Source: Williamsia serinedens
GTDB taxonomy: Bacteria; Actinomycetota; Actinomycetes; Mycobacteriales; Mycobacteriaceae
Direction: 5' to 3'
Assembly: GCF_024171725.1 (NCBI RefSeq)
Contig: NZ_JAMTCG010000005.1
Span: forward strand, 310,001 to 374,000
DNA length: 64,000 bases
Positions 17,608 to 26,362 of the stretch are shown here, in pieces. The notes under the pieces are model-generated. The model did no database searches and was not told the DNA's origin. It saw nothing but the letters and a program-made list of their open reading frames with translations. The position numbers were made by a program, and so were the translations under genes. Every line of letters starts with the position of its first letter. Positions within the stretch are counted from its first letter, which is position 1.

Positions 17608-19230
17608 ATGCGCATGAGCTTCGCGAGCCCGCACCCCGACGTCACGATCCCCGACTCCAGCGTCTACGACTACCTGTTCGGCGGGATCGAGGAGGCCGAC
17701 CTCGACCGGCCGGCCCTCGTCGACACCAAGCCGGAGAAGGCGACGACGACCTACCGCGACCTGATCGCCCGGGTCGACGCCTTCGCCGGGGCGCTCGCCG
17801 ATCGCGGGATCGCGGTCGGGGACGTCGTCGGGCTGCTGTCGCCGAACTCCTCGGCGTTCGCGATCGCGTTCCACGGGATCCTGCGGTCGGGTGCGACCGC
17901 GACGACGATCAACGCGCTGTTCACCCCCAACGACATCGCCAAGCAGTTGACCGACGCGAAGGCGTCGATGCTCGTGACCGTCAGCGTCCTCGCCGACGGC
18001 GCGAAGGCCGCAGTCGAGCAGTTGGGGCTCGCCAAGGACCGGCTGATCATCCTCGACGGAGAGGGCGAGGCCGCGTCGGGTCACCCGAACGCCGCCGACC
18101 TGCTCGGCCCGAACCACCCGGCCCCGGACGTGTCGTTCGACCCGTCGACGCACATCGCGGTGCTGCCCTACAGCTCGGGCACCACGGCGAACCCCAAGGG
18201 CGTCATGCTCACCCACCGCAACCTGGTGTCGAACGTCTGCCAGATCCGGCCGTTGCAGGGCATGCAGGCCGACGACGTGATCCTGGCCGTGCTGCCGTTC
18301 TTCCACATCTACGGGATGACGGTGCTGCTCAACGCGGCGCTGCACGCGCGGGCGAGCCTGGTCATCATGCCGCGGTTCGACCTGCCGGAGTTCCTCGACA
18401 ACATCGCCACCGAGAAGTGCACCTACGGCTTCATCGCGCCGCCGGTCGCGGTCGCGCTGGCCAAGCACCCGCTCGTCGAGAAGTACGACCTGTCGTCGCT
18501 GCACACGGTGATGTCGGGTGCGGCCCCGCTCGACGCCGAGCTCGGTCACGCCGTCGAGAAGCGGATCGGCTGCCGGATGGTGCAGGGCTACGGGATGAGT
18601 GAGCTCAGCCCGGTCAGCCACGTCATCCCGTTCGACGGAGGGAAGGCCATCGCCGGCCACGACGCCGAGCTCAGCTCGTCGGGCTGGACCGTGCCGAACG
18701 CCGAGAGCAAGCTCGTCGACCCGGCGACGGGGGAGGAGATCCCGCTGCCGTCCGACGGTCTCAGCGAGACCGGCGAGCTGTGGTTCAAGGGCCCCAACGT
18801 GATGAAGGGCTACCTGAACAACGACGCCGCGACGGCCGAGACCATCGACGCCGACGGGTTCCTGCACACCGGTGACCTGGCCCAGGTCGACCCGACGGGC
18901 TGCGTCTTCATCGTCGACCGGCTCAAGGAGCTCATCAAGTACAAGGGCTACCAGGTGCCGCCCGCCGAGCTGGAGGCGTTGCTGCTCAGCCATCCGCAGA
19001 TCGCCGACGCCGCGGTCATCGGTGTCACCGACACCGAGTCCGGCGAGGAGGTGCCGAAGGCGTTCGTCGTGAAGCAGCCCGACGCCGAGATCAGCGCCGA
19101 CGAGGTGATGGCCTTCGTCGCCGACAAGGTCGCGCCGTACAAGAAGGTCCGTCAGGTCGAGTTCATCGAGGCCGTGCCGAAGTCGGCCGCGGGGAAGATC
19201 CTCCGCAAGGACCTCCGCACCAAGGCCTGA
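17608..19230 (+). CDS. AMP-dependent acyl-CoA synthetase, 4-coumarate-CoA ligase-like
   Basis: 540 residues. It has the ATP-binding motif SSGTTANPKGVMLTH (about 189-203), the A5 motif QGYGMSE, the A7 core HTGDL, the hinge DRLKELIKYKGYQVPPAELE and the catalytic lysine in SAAGKILRKDL near the C-terminus. It activates a carboxylic acid (fatty or aryl) as acyl-AMP and then acyl-CoA. The substrate is not clear. ATGs at 17608 and 17614 are both possible. It is not part of the M. tuberculosis gene order here, so it is a lineage-specific insertion. A strong hairpin follows the stop. Confidence 0.92.
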   Translation: MRMSFASPHPDVTIPDSSVYDYLFGGIEEADLDRPALVDTKPEKATTTYRDLIARVDAFAGALADRGIAVGDVVGLLSPNSSAFAIAFHGILRSGATATTINALFTPNDIAKQLTDAKASMLVTVSVLADGAKAAVEQLGLAKDRLIILDGEGEAASGHPNAADLLGPNHPAPDVSFDPSTHIAVLPYSSGTTANPKGVMLTHRNLVSNVCQIRPLQGMQADDVILAVLPFFHIYGMTVLLNAALHARASLVIMPRFDLPEFLDNIATEKCTYGFIAPPVAVALAKHPLVEKYDLSSLHTVMSGAAPLDAELGHAVEKRIGCRMVQGYGMSELSPVSHVIPFDGGKAIAGHDAELSSSGWTVPNAESKLVDPATGEEIPLPSDGLSETGELWFKGPNVMKGYLNNDAATAETIDADGFLHTGDLAQVDPTGCVFIVDRLKELIKYKGYQVPPAELEALLLSHPQIADAAVIGVTDTESGEEVPKAFVVKQPDAEISADEVMAFVADKVAPYKKVRQVEFIEAVPKSAAGKILRKDLRTKA

Positions 19231-19244
19231 CGCCCCGCACGACG

Positions 19245-19284
19245 ACGAACGCCCGCCCCGGATGATCCGGGAGCGGGCGTTCGT
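19245..19284. terminator. Bidirectional terminator hairpin
   Basis: The outer stem has 12-bp perfect arms (ACGAACGCCCGC / GCGGGCGTTCGT). It encloses a further 7-bp stem (CCCGGAT / ATCCGGG), giving a very stable hairpin with a one-base bulge. It lies between the converging acyl-CoA ligase and MFS genes, so it should stop transcription from both sides. There is no U tract, as is usual in high-GC actinobacteria. Confidence 0.75.
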
Positions 19285-19298
19285 GTGTCAGGAGGTGG

Positions 19299-20858
19299 TC
19301 AGGCCCGTGTGGCGGGTGCGTGGTGACGGCCGGGGACCGGGGTCCCGTCGGCGCGCAGCTCGCCGTCGAGGATCTCCTCGGCGACGGACTCGTCGGGACG
19401 GTCCTTGTTCTCCGCCAGGTCGACGGGCTGCTGTCCGGGCAGGTTCTTCTTCGCGTCACCCGGGATGAGCAGGATCAGCGCGGCGGCGACGAGCGAGGCG
19501 ATCGCGCCGACGATGAACACCATCTGGAACGCCGAGCGGTCGGGGACCGCGGTCTGTCCGATGCTCACGGTGGAGCTGGCCAGGATCGTCGCCAGCAGTG
19601 CCGACGCGATCGAGGTGCCGACGGACCGCATGAGCGAGTTCAGTCCGTTCGCCGACGCGGTCTCGCTGAGCGGCACCGCCGACATGATCAGCGACGGCAT
19701 CGCGGAGTAGGCGATGCCCACACCCGAGCTGGTCACGATCACGGCGAGCGCGACCTCCCACGGCGACGCGGCGAACGCGATCGCCAGCGCGTAGCCCGCG
19801 CCGATGACGAGGGTCCCGATGAACAGCGTGAACTTCGGCCCGATGGAGACGTTCAGCCGCGCCGAGACCGGGGACAGGAACATCATCATCAGACCGCCCG
19901 GAGCCATCCACAGGCCCGCCTCGATGATGCTCTGGCCCATGCCGTAGTCGAGGACGCGCGGGATGTGCGGCAGCTGCAGCAGCTGGGGAGCGGCCAGGCT
20001 GATGCCCATCAGGGCGAACCCGATGACGATGGACACGAGGTTGGTGATGGCGACGCGCGGGATGATCGAGGTGCGGATGTTCACCATCGGCGAGGTCGCG
20101 CGCAGCTCGTAGACGACCCACACGGCGAACACCACGAGACCGGCGGCGGTCAGACCGAGGGTGAGACCGCTCGTCCACCCCCACGACCGGCCCTTGCTGA
20201 GCGCCAACAGCAGGCAGACCAGGGCGACGGTGAGACCGGCCGCGCCGACGGCGTCGAACGTGCCGCCCGACCGGGCGGGCGACTCGCGGACGAGCGTCAG
20301 CACGAGCAGGAACACCACGGTCCCGAGGGCCGCCGAGGTCCAGAACAGGACGTGCCAGCTGTAGTTCTGCGAGATCCACGCCGCGATCGGCAGCCCGATC
20401 GCGCCACCGACGCCGAGCGTCGCGCTCATGGTGGCGATGGCCCCGGGGATGCGGGCCGGGGGCAGCTCGTCGCGCAGGAGGCTGATGCCGACGGGGATGA
20501 CACCCATCGCCAGGCCCTGCAGACCGCGCCCGACGATCACCGGGATGAGCGAGTCGAAGGTGGCGCTGACGACCGACCCGATCACCATCAGCGCGATGCT
20601 GGCGAGGATCACCGAGCGCTTGCCGAACATGTCGGCGATGCGGCCGGCGATGGGCATGACGACCGCCGCCGCGAGCAACGTCGCGGTGATGACCCACGAC
20701 GCGTTGTCGGCGGAGGTGTGCAGGTAGGACGGCAGCAGCCCGACGATCGGGACCACGAGCGTCTGCATGTAGGAGGCGAGGAGCCCGCCGAAACACAGCA
20801 CCGCGATGAGCATCGTCGGTGAGGGCGTGCGGGAGGGCTGGAGCCGCAAGGTACTCAT
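19299..20858 (-). CDS. MFS drug exporter, DHA2 (EmrB/QacA) family
   Basis: 519 residues, about 14 membrane segments, as in the DHA2 family. It shows motif A-like [10 protein letters not shown] after segment 2 and motif C-like [13 protein letters not shown] in segment 5. The C-terminal 50 residues are hydrophilic. It exports drugs or metabolites by proton antiport. The ATG at 20858 lies within a 25-bp palindrome and has no ribosome site, which suggests a leaderless message under repressor control. No regulator gene is adjacent. It replaces the LysE-type exporter found next to gpm1 in M. tuberculosis. Confidence 0.92.
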   Translation of the reverse strand: MSTLRLQPSRTPSPTMLIAVLCFGGLLASYMQTLVVPIVGLLPSYLHTSADNASWVITATLLAAAVVMPIAGRIADMFGKRSVILASIALMVIGSVVSATFDSLIPVIVGRGLQGLAMGVIPVGISLLRDELPPARIPGAIATMSATLGVGGAIGLPIAAWISQNYSWHVLFWTSAALGTVVFLLVLTLVRESPARSGGTFDAVGAAGLTVALVCLLLALSKGRSWGWTSGLTLGLTAAGLVVFAVWVVYELRATSPMVNIRTSIIPRVAITNLVSIVIGFALMGISLAAPQLLQLPHIPRVLDYGMGQSIIEAGLWMAPGGLMMMFLSPVSARLNVSIGPKFTLFIGTLVIGAGYALAIAFAASPWEVALAVIVTSSGVGIAYSAMPSLIMSAVPLSETASANGLNSLMRSVGTSIASALLATILASSTVSIGQTAVPDRSAFQMVFIVGAIASLVAAALILLIPGDAKKNLPGQQPVDLAENKDRPDESVAEEILDGELRADGTPVPGRHHAPATRA

Positions 20859-20880
20859 TACTTGCATGATGCACGTAATG
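20856..20880. promoter_or_regulatory. Near-perfect operator palindrome over the MFS start codon
   Basis: A 25-bp palindrome (arms CATTACTTGCAT / ATGCACGTAATG, 11 of 12 pairing around a single central base) covers the ATG of the MFS gene. A second half-site, ATGCAAG (20886-20892), mirrors CTTGCAT at 20861. It looks like a binding site for a MarR- or TetR-type repressor. The regulator must be encoded elsewhere. Confidence 0.6.
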
Positions 20881-20930
20881 GCACAATGCAAGCAATTCGG
20901 GCGAGGGTGACGTGTGAAACACTGTCCGCC

Positions 20931-21698
20931 ATGGCAACCGGCACGCTGATCCTGATGCGCCACGGCGAGAGCACGTGGAACGAGTCGAACCAGTTCACCG
21001 GCTGGGTGGACGTCGCCCTCACCGACAAGGGTCGTGCCGAGGCGAAGCGCGCCGGGGAGCTCCTCGTCGAGCACGATCTCCTGCCCGACGTGCTGTACAC
21101 CTCCCTGCTGCGTCGCGCTATCAGCACCGCACAGATCGCCCTTGACGCCGCCGACCGCCACTGGATCCCGGTCACCCGCGACTGGCGCCTGAACGAGCGT
21201 CACTACGGCGCGCTGCAGGGTCTCGACAAGGCGGCGACCAAGGAGAAATACGGCGACGAGCAGTTCATGCTGTGGCGCCGCAGCTACGACACCCCGCCGC
21301 CGCCGATCGAGAAGGACGCGGAGTACAGCCAGTCCGACGACCCGCGGTACGCCGACCTCGCCGAGGTCCCGCTGACCGAGTGCCTGAAGGACGTCGTCGC
21401 GCGGATGATCCCGTACTTCACCGAGACGATCGCCGCGGACCTCCGGGCGGGCAAGACGGTCCTCGTCGCCGCGCACGGCAACTCGCTGAGGGCTCTGGTG
21501 AAGTACCTCGAGGACATCTCCGACGCCGACATCGCGGGCCTCAACATCCCGACGGGCAACCCGCTGCGCTACGACCTCGACGAGGACCTGAAGCCGGTCC
21601 GCAAGGGCGAGTACCTCGACCCCGAGGCCGCCGCCGCGGGTGCCGCCGCGGTCGCGGCGCAGGGTTCCGCGGCGGGAGCCGCTCCGAAATCCCAGTAG
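20931..21698 (+). CDS. gpm1: 2,3-bisphosphoglycerate-dependent phosphoglycerate mutase
   Basis: 255 residues from the ATG at 20931. The phosphohistidine motif [10 protein letters not shown] gives His11, and the second catalytic His is in [19 protein letters not shown] and the C-terminal half follow dPGM enzymes. It interconverts 3- and 2-phosphoglycerate in glycolysis. The final 25 residues are an Ala-rich tail not found in shorter relatives. Position before senX3-regX3 matches Rv0489. It is divergent from the MFS exporter, so the operator palindrome of that gene is also close to this promoter. Confidence 0.95.
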   Translation: MATGTLILMRHGESTWNESNQFTGWVDVALTDKGRAEAKRAGELLVEHDLLPDVLYTSLLRRAISTAQIALDAADRHWIPVTRDWRLNERHYGALQGLDKAATKEKYGDEQFMLWRRSYDTPPPPIEKDAEYSQSDDPRYADLAEVPLTECLKDVVARMIPYFTETIAADLRAGKTVLVAAHGNSLRALVKYLEDISDADIAGLNIPTGNPLRYDLDEDLKPVRKGEYLDPEAAAAGAAAVAAQGSAAGAAPKSQ

Positions 21699-21744
21699 CG
21701 CTTCATCCTCTGTCGCCGTCGTGCCGACGGGGCTATCGTTGTGT

Positions 21745-22044
21745 ATGGCCGACGTCACAGTTCTTGCACGCGTTGTTCATTCGCTGTCCCAAGAGCGATA
21801 TGAAGCATTCATCGACGACGAGCTCGTCGGTTTCGTTGACTACCAACCGCGTGACGGCCAGGTCGTCATCACCCACACCGTCGTGTTCGAGCGTCACGCC
21901 CACCACGGCATCGGTGCCCAGCTGGTCCGTCACGTGCTCGACGACATCGCCCAGAGCGGCCGCAAGGTGGTCCCCGTCTGCTCGTTCGTGCAGAAGTTCA
22001 TCGCCGACAACCCCGCCTACTCCGCGATGGTCGCCGCCGCCTGA
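21745..22044 (+). CDS. Small GNAT-family N-acetyltransferase (YidJ-like)
   Basis: 99 residues, a minimal GNAT of the kind found in many bacteria. It has a beta-strand pair (YEAFIDDELVGFVDYQ), then VVFERHAHHGIGAQLVRHVLDD, in which HHGIGAQLV is the acetyl-CoA pyrophosphate loop, and VVPVCSFVQKFIADNP. Substrates of this class are mostly unknown. It sits alone between gpm1 and senX3. Confidence 0.88.
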   Translation: MADVTVLARVVHSLSQERYEAFIDDELVGFVDYQPRDGQVVITHTVVFERHAHHGIGAQLVRHVLDDIAQSGRKVVPVCSFVQKFIADNPAYSAMVAAA

Positions 22045-22206
22045 CCGTCGCACCCGGATGTCGGCCGCAAGGGTGCGGTGGACGAAATCCCGGTGAACAG
22101 CGCCCCAACTGGGCACACCCGGCTTGTTACGGATGACCGGCCTCGTCCATCCTGTCGGTGTGTCCGCCCGCCCCACCCGCGTCGCCGGTGACCCCGGGGC
22201 GACCCC

Positions 22207-23658
22207 GTGAGCGTCGCTCTCGCGGTCGTCGTCGTGGTCGCGGTGCTGCTGATCGCGGTGGCCGCCGCGACCGGCTGGGTCCTCGGCCGGCGCAGGTCGG
22301 GCGCGGAGTCCCGCCGGGCCGCGACGCTGCGCGCGGCGTCGAACCTGGGGCCCGCCGCCGTCGGTGACGACGGGACGGACGCGTCGCTCGCCGACGAACG
22401 TCCCGAGGTCCTCCTCGAGCACGGGAACGAGACCGTCGACGGGCGGATGTCGAAGGCCGCGCTGCTCGCGATGATCGTGCAGAGCACCGACACCGGGATC
22501 GCCGTCGTCGACGAGCACCGCGACGTCGTGCTGTTCAACGGGCGGGCGACGGCGCTGGGCCTGGTGTCGTCGGGTCTCCTCGACGACGAGGTGTGGCGGA
22601 CGGCGTCGGTCGTGCTGGAGTCCGGCGAGGACGCCGACGTCGAACTGGTGCCCACGCCGCCGGTGAACGGTTTCGTCTCGACGGCCCGCGCCATCGTCCC
22701 GCCCGTCGCGGTGCGATGCCTCGTGCGACTCGTCACCGACGGGACCGAGCGGTACGCCGTCGTCTACGGCACCGACGACTCCGACAACATGCGCCTGGAG
22801 GCCACCCGTCGCGACTTCGTCGCCAACGTCTCCCACGAGCTGAAGACGCCCGTGGGTGCGATCGGGCTGCTCACCGAGGCGCTGCTCGAGTCGGAGGACG
22901 ACCCCGAGGCGGTCCGGCACTTCGGCGAGCGCGTCATCACCGAGTCGGTGCGGATGGGCAACATGGTCAACGAGCTCATCGCGCTGTCGCGGCTGCAGGG
23001 CGCGGAGAAGCTGCACGAGATCGACGACGTCTCCGTCGACGAGCTCATCGACGAGGCCGTGCACCGCGCTCAGGTGGGCGCCGAGGCCGCGGGGATCACC
23101 CTCGACACCGACCCGCCCAGCGGGCTGTTCGTCCGCGGCGACCGCACCCTGCTGCTCACCGCGCTGAACAACCTCATCGCCAACGCGATCGCGTACTCGC
23201 CGGCCAACACGCGGGTGTCGGTCAGTCGCCGCGTCATCACCGACCGCCTCCCCGCGCCGACGATCCCCGGCGCGACGGCCACCCCCACCGACCGTCCGAT
23301 GGTGGCGATCGCCGTGACCGACCGCGGGATCGGCATCGCCCCGCGCGACCAGCAGCGCGTCTTCGAGCGGTTCTTCCGCGTCGACAAGGCACGGTCGCGG
23401 GCGACAGGCGGCACCGGGCTGGGACTGGCCATCGTCAAACACGTCGCCGCCAACCACGACGGTGCCATCACGCTGTGGAGCCGGCCGGGCACCGGGTCCA
23501 CGTTCACCCTCGCCATCCCGCAGGCCCGTGTCCCCGCCGACGCGGCGACCACCCCGTCGGGCCGCACCGCGACCCGACCCGCGCCCCCACGCACCACCCA
23601 TCCGCCCCGGACGAACCCGGAACCCCGGGTTCTCGAGACGAAGGAAATCAACCGGTGA
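22207..23658 (+). CDS. senX3: Sensor histidine kinase SenX3
   Basis: 483 residues, longer than the 410 of M. tuberculosis SenX3 because of an inserted linker and a Pro/Arg/Thr-rich tail. It has one N-terminal membrane segment (3-27), a PAS-like domain at about 80-190 (IAVVDEHRDVVLFNG), the H-box NVSHELKTPVGAI with His210, then N, G1 (DRGIGIA), F and G2 (GTGLGLAIV) boxes. It phosphorylates RegX3; in relatives the pair controls the phosphate-starvation response. The GTG start has no strong ribosome site. The stop overlaps the GTG of regX3. Confidence 0.93.
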   Translation: MSVALAVVVVVAVLLIAVAAATGWVLGRRRSGAESRRAATLRAASNLGPAAVGDDGTDASLADERPEVLLEHGNETVDGRMSKAALLAMIVQSTDTGIAVVDEHRDVVLFNGRATALGLVSSGLLDDEVWRTASVVLESGEDADVELVPTPPVNGFVSTARAIVPPVAVRCLVRLVTDGTERYAVVYGTDDSDNMRLEATRRDFVANVSHELKTPVGAIGLLTEALLESEDDPEAVRHFGERVITESVRMGNMVNELIALSRLQGAEKLHEIDDVSVDELIDEAVHRAQVGAEAAGITLDTDPPSGLFVRGDRTLLLTALNNLIANAIAYSPANTRVSVSRRVITDRLPAPTIPGATATPTDRPMVAIAVTDRGIGIAPRDQQRVFERFFRVDKARSRATGGTGLGLAIVKHVAANHDGAITLWSRPGTGSTFTLAIPQARVPADAATTPSGRTATRPAPPRTTHPPRTNPEPRVLETKEINR

Positions 23659-24344
23659 CGCACGTCCTGATCGTCGAAGACGAGGAGTCCCTCGCCGACC
23701 CGCTGGCGTTCCTGCTGCGCAAGGAGGGCTTCGAGACCACCGTCGTCAACGACGGCACCCGCGCGCTCAGCGAGTTCGACCGCGTCGCCCCGGACATCGT
23801 CCTGCTCGACCTGATGCTGCCCGGCGCGTCGGGCACGGAGGTGTGCAAGGCGCTGCGGACGAAGTCGAGCGTGCCGGTGATCATGGTGACCGCCCGCGAC
23901 AGCGAGATCGACAAGGTGGTCGGCCTCGAGCTCGGCGCCGACGACTACGTCACCAAGCCGTACTCGGCGCGCGAGCTGATCGCCCGCATCCGCGCGGTGC
24001 TGCGTCGCGGTTCCGACACCGCCGACGAGGTCGACGACGACGGCGGTCTCCTCGAGGCGGGTCCGGTGTCGATGGACGTCGACCGGCACACCGTCGCGGT
24101 CCGCGGATCGTCGATCACGTTGCCGCTGAAGGAGTTCGACCTACTGGAGTACCTGCTCCGCAACGCCGGTCGCGTGCTCACCCGCGGGCAGCTCATCGAT
24201 CGGGTGTGGGGTGCGGACTACGTCGGCGACACCAAGACCCTCGACGTCCACGTGAAGCGTCTGCGGTCGAAGATCGAGGAGGACCCGGGCAACCCGAAGC
24301 ACCTCGTCACCGTCCGCGGACTGGGCTACAAACTCGAGTTCTGA
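23655..24344 (+). CDS. regX3: Response regulator RegX3 (OmpR/PhoB family)
   Basis: 229 residues. The receiver domain has the acidic pocket (VEDEES), the phosphoacceptor Asp in DIVLLDLMLPG and Lys in VTKPYSARE. The C-terminal winged helix ends in TLDVHVKRLRSKIEEDP and VRGLGYKLE. Its GTG overlaps the stop of senX3 by 4 bases. In mycobacteria the two genes are separated by MIRU repeats, which are absent here. It binds direct repeats of Pho-box type and activates phosphate uptake genes under starvation. Confidence 0.95.
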   Translation: MTHVLIVEDEESLADPLAFLLRKEGFETTVVNDGTRALSEFDRVAPDIVLLDLMLPGASGTEVCKALRTKSSVPVIMVTARDSEIDKVVGLELGADDYVTKPYSARELIARIRAVLRRGSDTADEVDDDGGLLEAGPVSMDVDRHTVAVRGSSITLPLKEFDLLEYLLRNAGRVLTRGQLIDRVWGADYVGDTKTLDVHVKRLRSKIEEDPGNPKHLVTVRGLGYKLEF

Positions 24345-24352
24345 GCGGCCGT

Positions 24353-24393
24353 CCGTAGCAGTTCTTCCCGCTCAGCGGGAAGAACTGCTACGG
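24353..24393. terminator. Perfect 20-bp-arm palindrome between converging genes
   Basis: Arms beginning CCGTAGCAGTTC pair perfectly over 20 bases with a single base between them. The element fills the gap between regX3 and the converging cysteine-rich gene, so it should act as a two-way terminator. It is longer and more perfect than a terminator needs to be and could be a copy of a dispersed palindromic repeat. Confidence 0.7.
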
Positions 24394-24399
24394 ATCCCT

Positions 24400-25263
24400 C
24401 TACTCGGGGGCGAGTTCCTCGTACTTGATGTCGGTCTCGCGTCGACCGGTGGCGGCGGCGGTGGCGGGGTGGACCGCGACGATGCCGAGACCCGCACGGC
24501 GACGGCAGATGCGGGCGAGTTCCTCGTATGCCTCGGCGCCGATCAGCTCGGTGAGTTCGGGGGCGTAGGACTTCCAGACCGGGTCCGCGCCGACGTGCGC
24601 GTCGGGGGATCCCGAGCAGTACCAGGCCAGATCGTGGCCGCCCTCGCCCCACCCGCGACGGTCGTACTCGGTGATCGTCGTCTTGAGGATCTGCGTGCCG
24701 TCGGGCCGCTCGACCCAGTCCTGTTCGCGACGCACCGGCAGCTGCCAGCACACGTCGGGCTTGACCGTCAGCGGCTCGAGTCCGCGCCGCAACGCCATCG
24801 CGTGCAACGCGCATCCGACGCCGCCGGCGAAGCCGGGACGGTTGAGGAAGATGCAGGCGCCCTTGTGGACTCGCGTCTTGAGGGCCGGCTCGTCGTCGAG
24901 GTCGCCCTCCTCGAGATAGCCCCGCTTGCCGAGCGGGTCCTTGCCGGATCCCTTGGCGTGGAACTGCCAGTCGTCGGGGGTGAGCATCGACATCCCGTGC
25001 GCGAGGCGCTTCCTGTCGTCCTTGTCGGATAGATACGCCCCGTGGTTGCAACACCCGTCGTCCGGACGGCCCTCGATGATCCCGTGACACGCAGGCGTGC
25101 CGAAGACGCACGTCCAGTGAGAAAGAAGCCACGTCAGGTCGGCGCTGATCATGTGTTCGGGGTCGGCGGGATCGAAGAACTCGACCCATTCGCGCGGGAA
25201 GTCGAGCGGGACCTCGGGCGTCGGAGCAGCCGACGTGCCGTCACGAGCAGTCACGGACGACAA
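24400..25263 (-). CDS. Cysteine-rich conserved protein, Rv0495c-like
   Basis: 287 residues from a TTG at 25263; a GTG at 25254 is an alternative. It lies between regX3 and ppx exactly as Rv0495c does in M. tuberculosis. Conserved-looking cysteine and histidine clusters are seen: [41 protein letters not shown] and PDVCWQLP. The pattern suggests a bound metal or iron-sulfur cluster, as in the YkgJ-like cysteine cluster proteins. There is no signal peptide. The function is not known to me; a redox role is possible. Confidence 0.8.
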   Translation of the reverse strand: MSSVTARDGTSAAPTPEVPLDFPREWVEFFDPADPEHMISADLTWLLSHWTCVFGTPACHGIIEGRPDDGCCNHGAYLSDKDDRKRLAHGMSMLTPDDWQFHAKGSGKDPLGKRGYLEEGDLDDEPALKTRVHKGACIFLNRPGFAGGVGCALHAMALRRGLEPLTVKPDVCWQLPVRREQDWVERPDGTQILKTTITEYDRRGWGEGGHDLAWYCSGSPDAHVGADPVWKSYAPELTELIGAEAYEELARICRRRAGLGIVAVHPATAAATGRRETDIKYEELAPE

Positions 25264-25334
25264 CGCTAGTCGCCGCAGTGCGGGTGCGCGTCGCCCTCCA
25301 CCCGAGCCGGAACACGAGGCAGTAGGTTGTCCCC

Positions 25335-26312
25335 GTGCGACTCGGAGTGCTCGACGTGGGCAGCAACACCGTCCACCTGCTGGTGGTCGATGCGCATCGC
25401 GGTGGGCACCCGACGCCGATGAGTTCCACGAAGTCGACGCTGCGCCTGGCCGAACAGATCGGCTCCTCGGGCGAGTTGTCCGCGTCCGGTGCCACCGCCC
25501 TCACCGAGGCGGTCGACGAGTTCACCGCCATCGCCCGCACCTCCGGGTGCGAGCAGGTGATGGCGTTCGCGACGTCGGCGGTCCGCGACGCCACCAACTG
25601 CGACGCCGTGCTCGACGCCGTCGCCGACACGACCGGCGTCCGTGTGCAGGTGCTGTCGGGGACCGACGAGGCGCGGTTGACGTCGCTCGCGGTGCGGCGC
25701 TGGTACGGCTGGAGCGCCGGCCGCATCCTCGCCCTCGACATCGGCGGCGGGTCGCTGGAGCTCAGCAACGGCGTCGACGAGGACCCCGACGTCGCGGTGT
25801 CGCTGCCTCTGGGCGCGGGCCGACTCACCCGCGAGTGGCTCGCGGAGGACCCGCCCGGCAAGCGTCGCGTCGCGGTGCTGCGCGACTGGCTCGACGCCGA
25901 ACTCGCCGAGACCGCCAAGGCCATGGCCGACGCCGGCGTCCCCGATCTCGCGGTCGGCACGTCGAAGACGTTCCGGTCGCTCGCGCGGCTCACCGGCGCG
26001 GCACCGTCGAGCGCCGGGCCTCGGGTGAAACGCACCCTGACCAGCAGCGGCCTGCGTCAGTTGATCGCGTTCATCTCCCGCATGTCCACCCCCGACCGTG
26101 CCGAGTTGGAGGGCGTCAGCGAGGACCGGGCCGGGCAACTCGTCGCCGGCGCGCTGGTGGCGGAGGCGTCGATGCGCGCGATGGGGGTCGATACCCTGGA
26201 GATCTGTCCGTGGGCACTGCGGGAGGGTGTGATCCTGCGCCGGCTGGATGCCGAACCCACCGCGACCGACGCGTTGCTGGCTCCCCGCCCGTCGGTGCCG
26301 AGCCCGGGCTAG
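25335..26312 (+). CDS. ppx: Exopolyphosphatase, Ppx/GppA family
   Basis: 325 residues from a GTG, the short two-domain form (like M. tuberculosis Rv0496, about 330). It has the ASKHA phosphate loop [13 protein letters not shown] near the N-terminus, the second loop DIGGGSLEL and the acidic [10 protein letters not shown]. It removes phosphate from polyphosphate ends or from pppGpp, linking phosphate reserve to the stringent response. Its place next to senX3-regX3 is consistent with that. Confidence 0.93.
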   Translation: MRLGVLDVGSNTVHLLVVDAHRGGHPTPMSSTKSTLRLAEQIGSSGELSASGATALTEAVDEFTAIARTSGCEQVMAFATSAVRDATNCDAVLDAVADTTGVRVQVLSGTDEARLTSLAVRRWYGWSAGRILALDIGGGSLELSNGVDEDPDVAVSLPLGAGRLTREWLAEDPPGKRRVAVLRDWLDAELAETAKAMADAGVPDLAVGTSKTFRSLARLTGAAPSSAGPRVKRTLTSSGLRQLIAFISRMSTPDRAELEGVSEDRAGQLVAGALVAEASMRAMGVDTLEICPWALREGVILRRLDAEPTATDALLAPRPSVPSPG

Positions 26313-26362
26313 ACACGGCGCGCGCCACCGATCGCGACCACCGACGAGAGCAGAGGACACCG

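Noticed and set aside
16543-18993. 816-codon open frame on the minus strand opposite mshA, the YbjN gene and the acyl-CoA ligase
   Set aside because: It is the antisense shadow of three well-supported genes; its product is Arg/Val/Asp-rich low-complexity sequence with no family resemblance.
22045-22206. Possible Pho-box direct repeats before senX3
   Set aside because: Only a single GTGAAC-like half-site is visible; no repeat with 11-base spacing was found.
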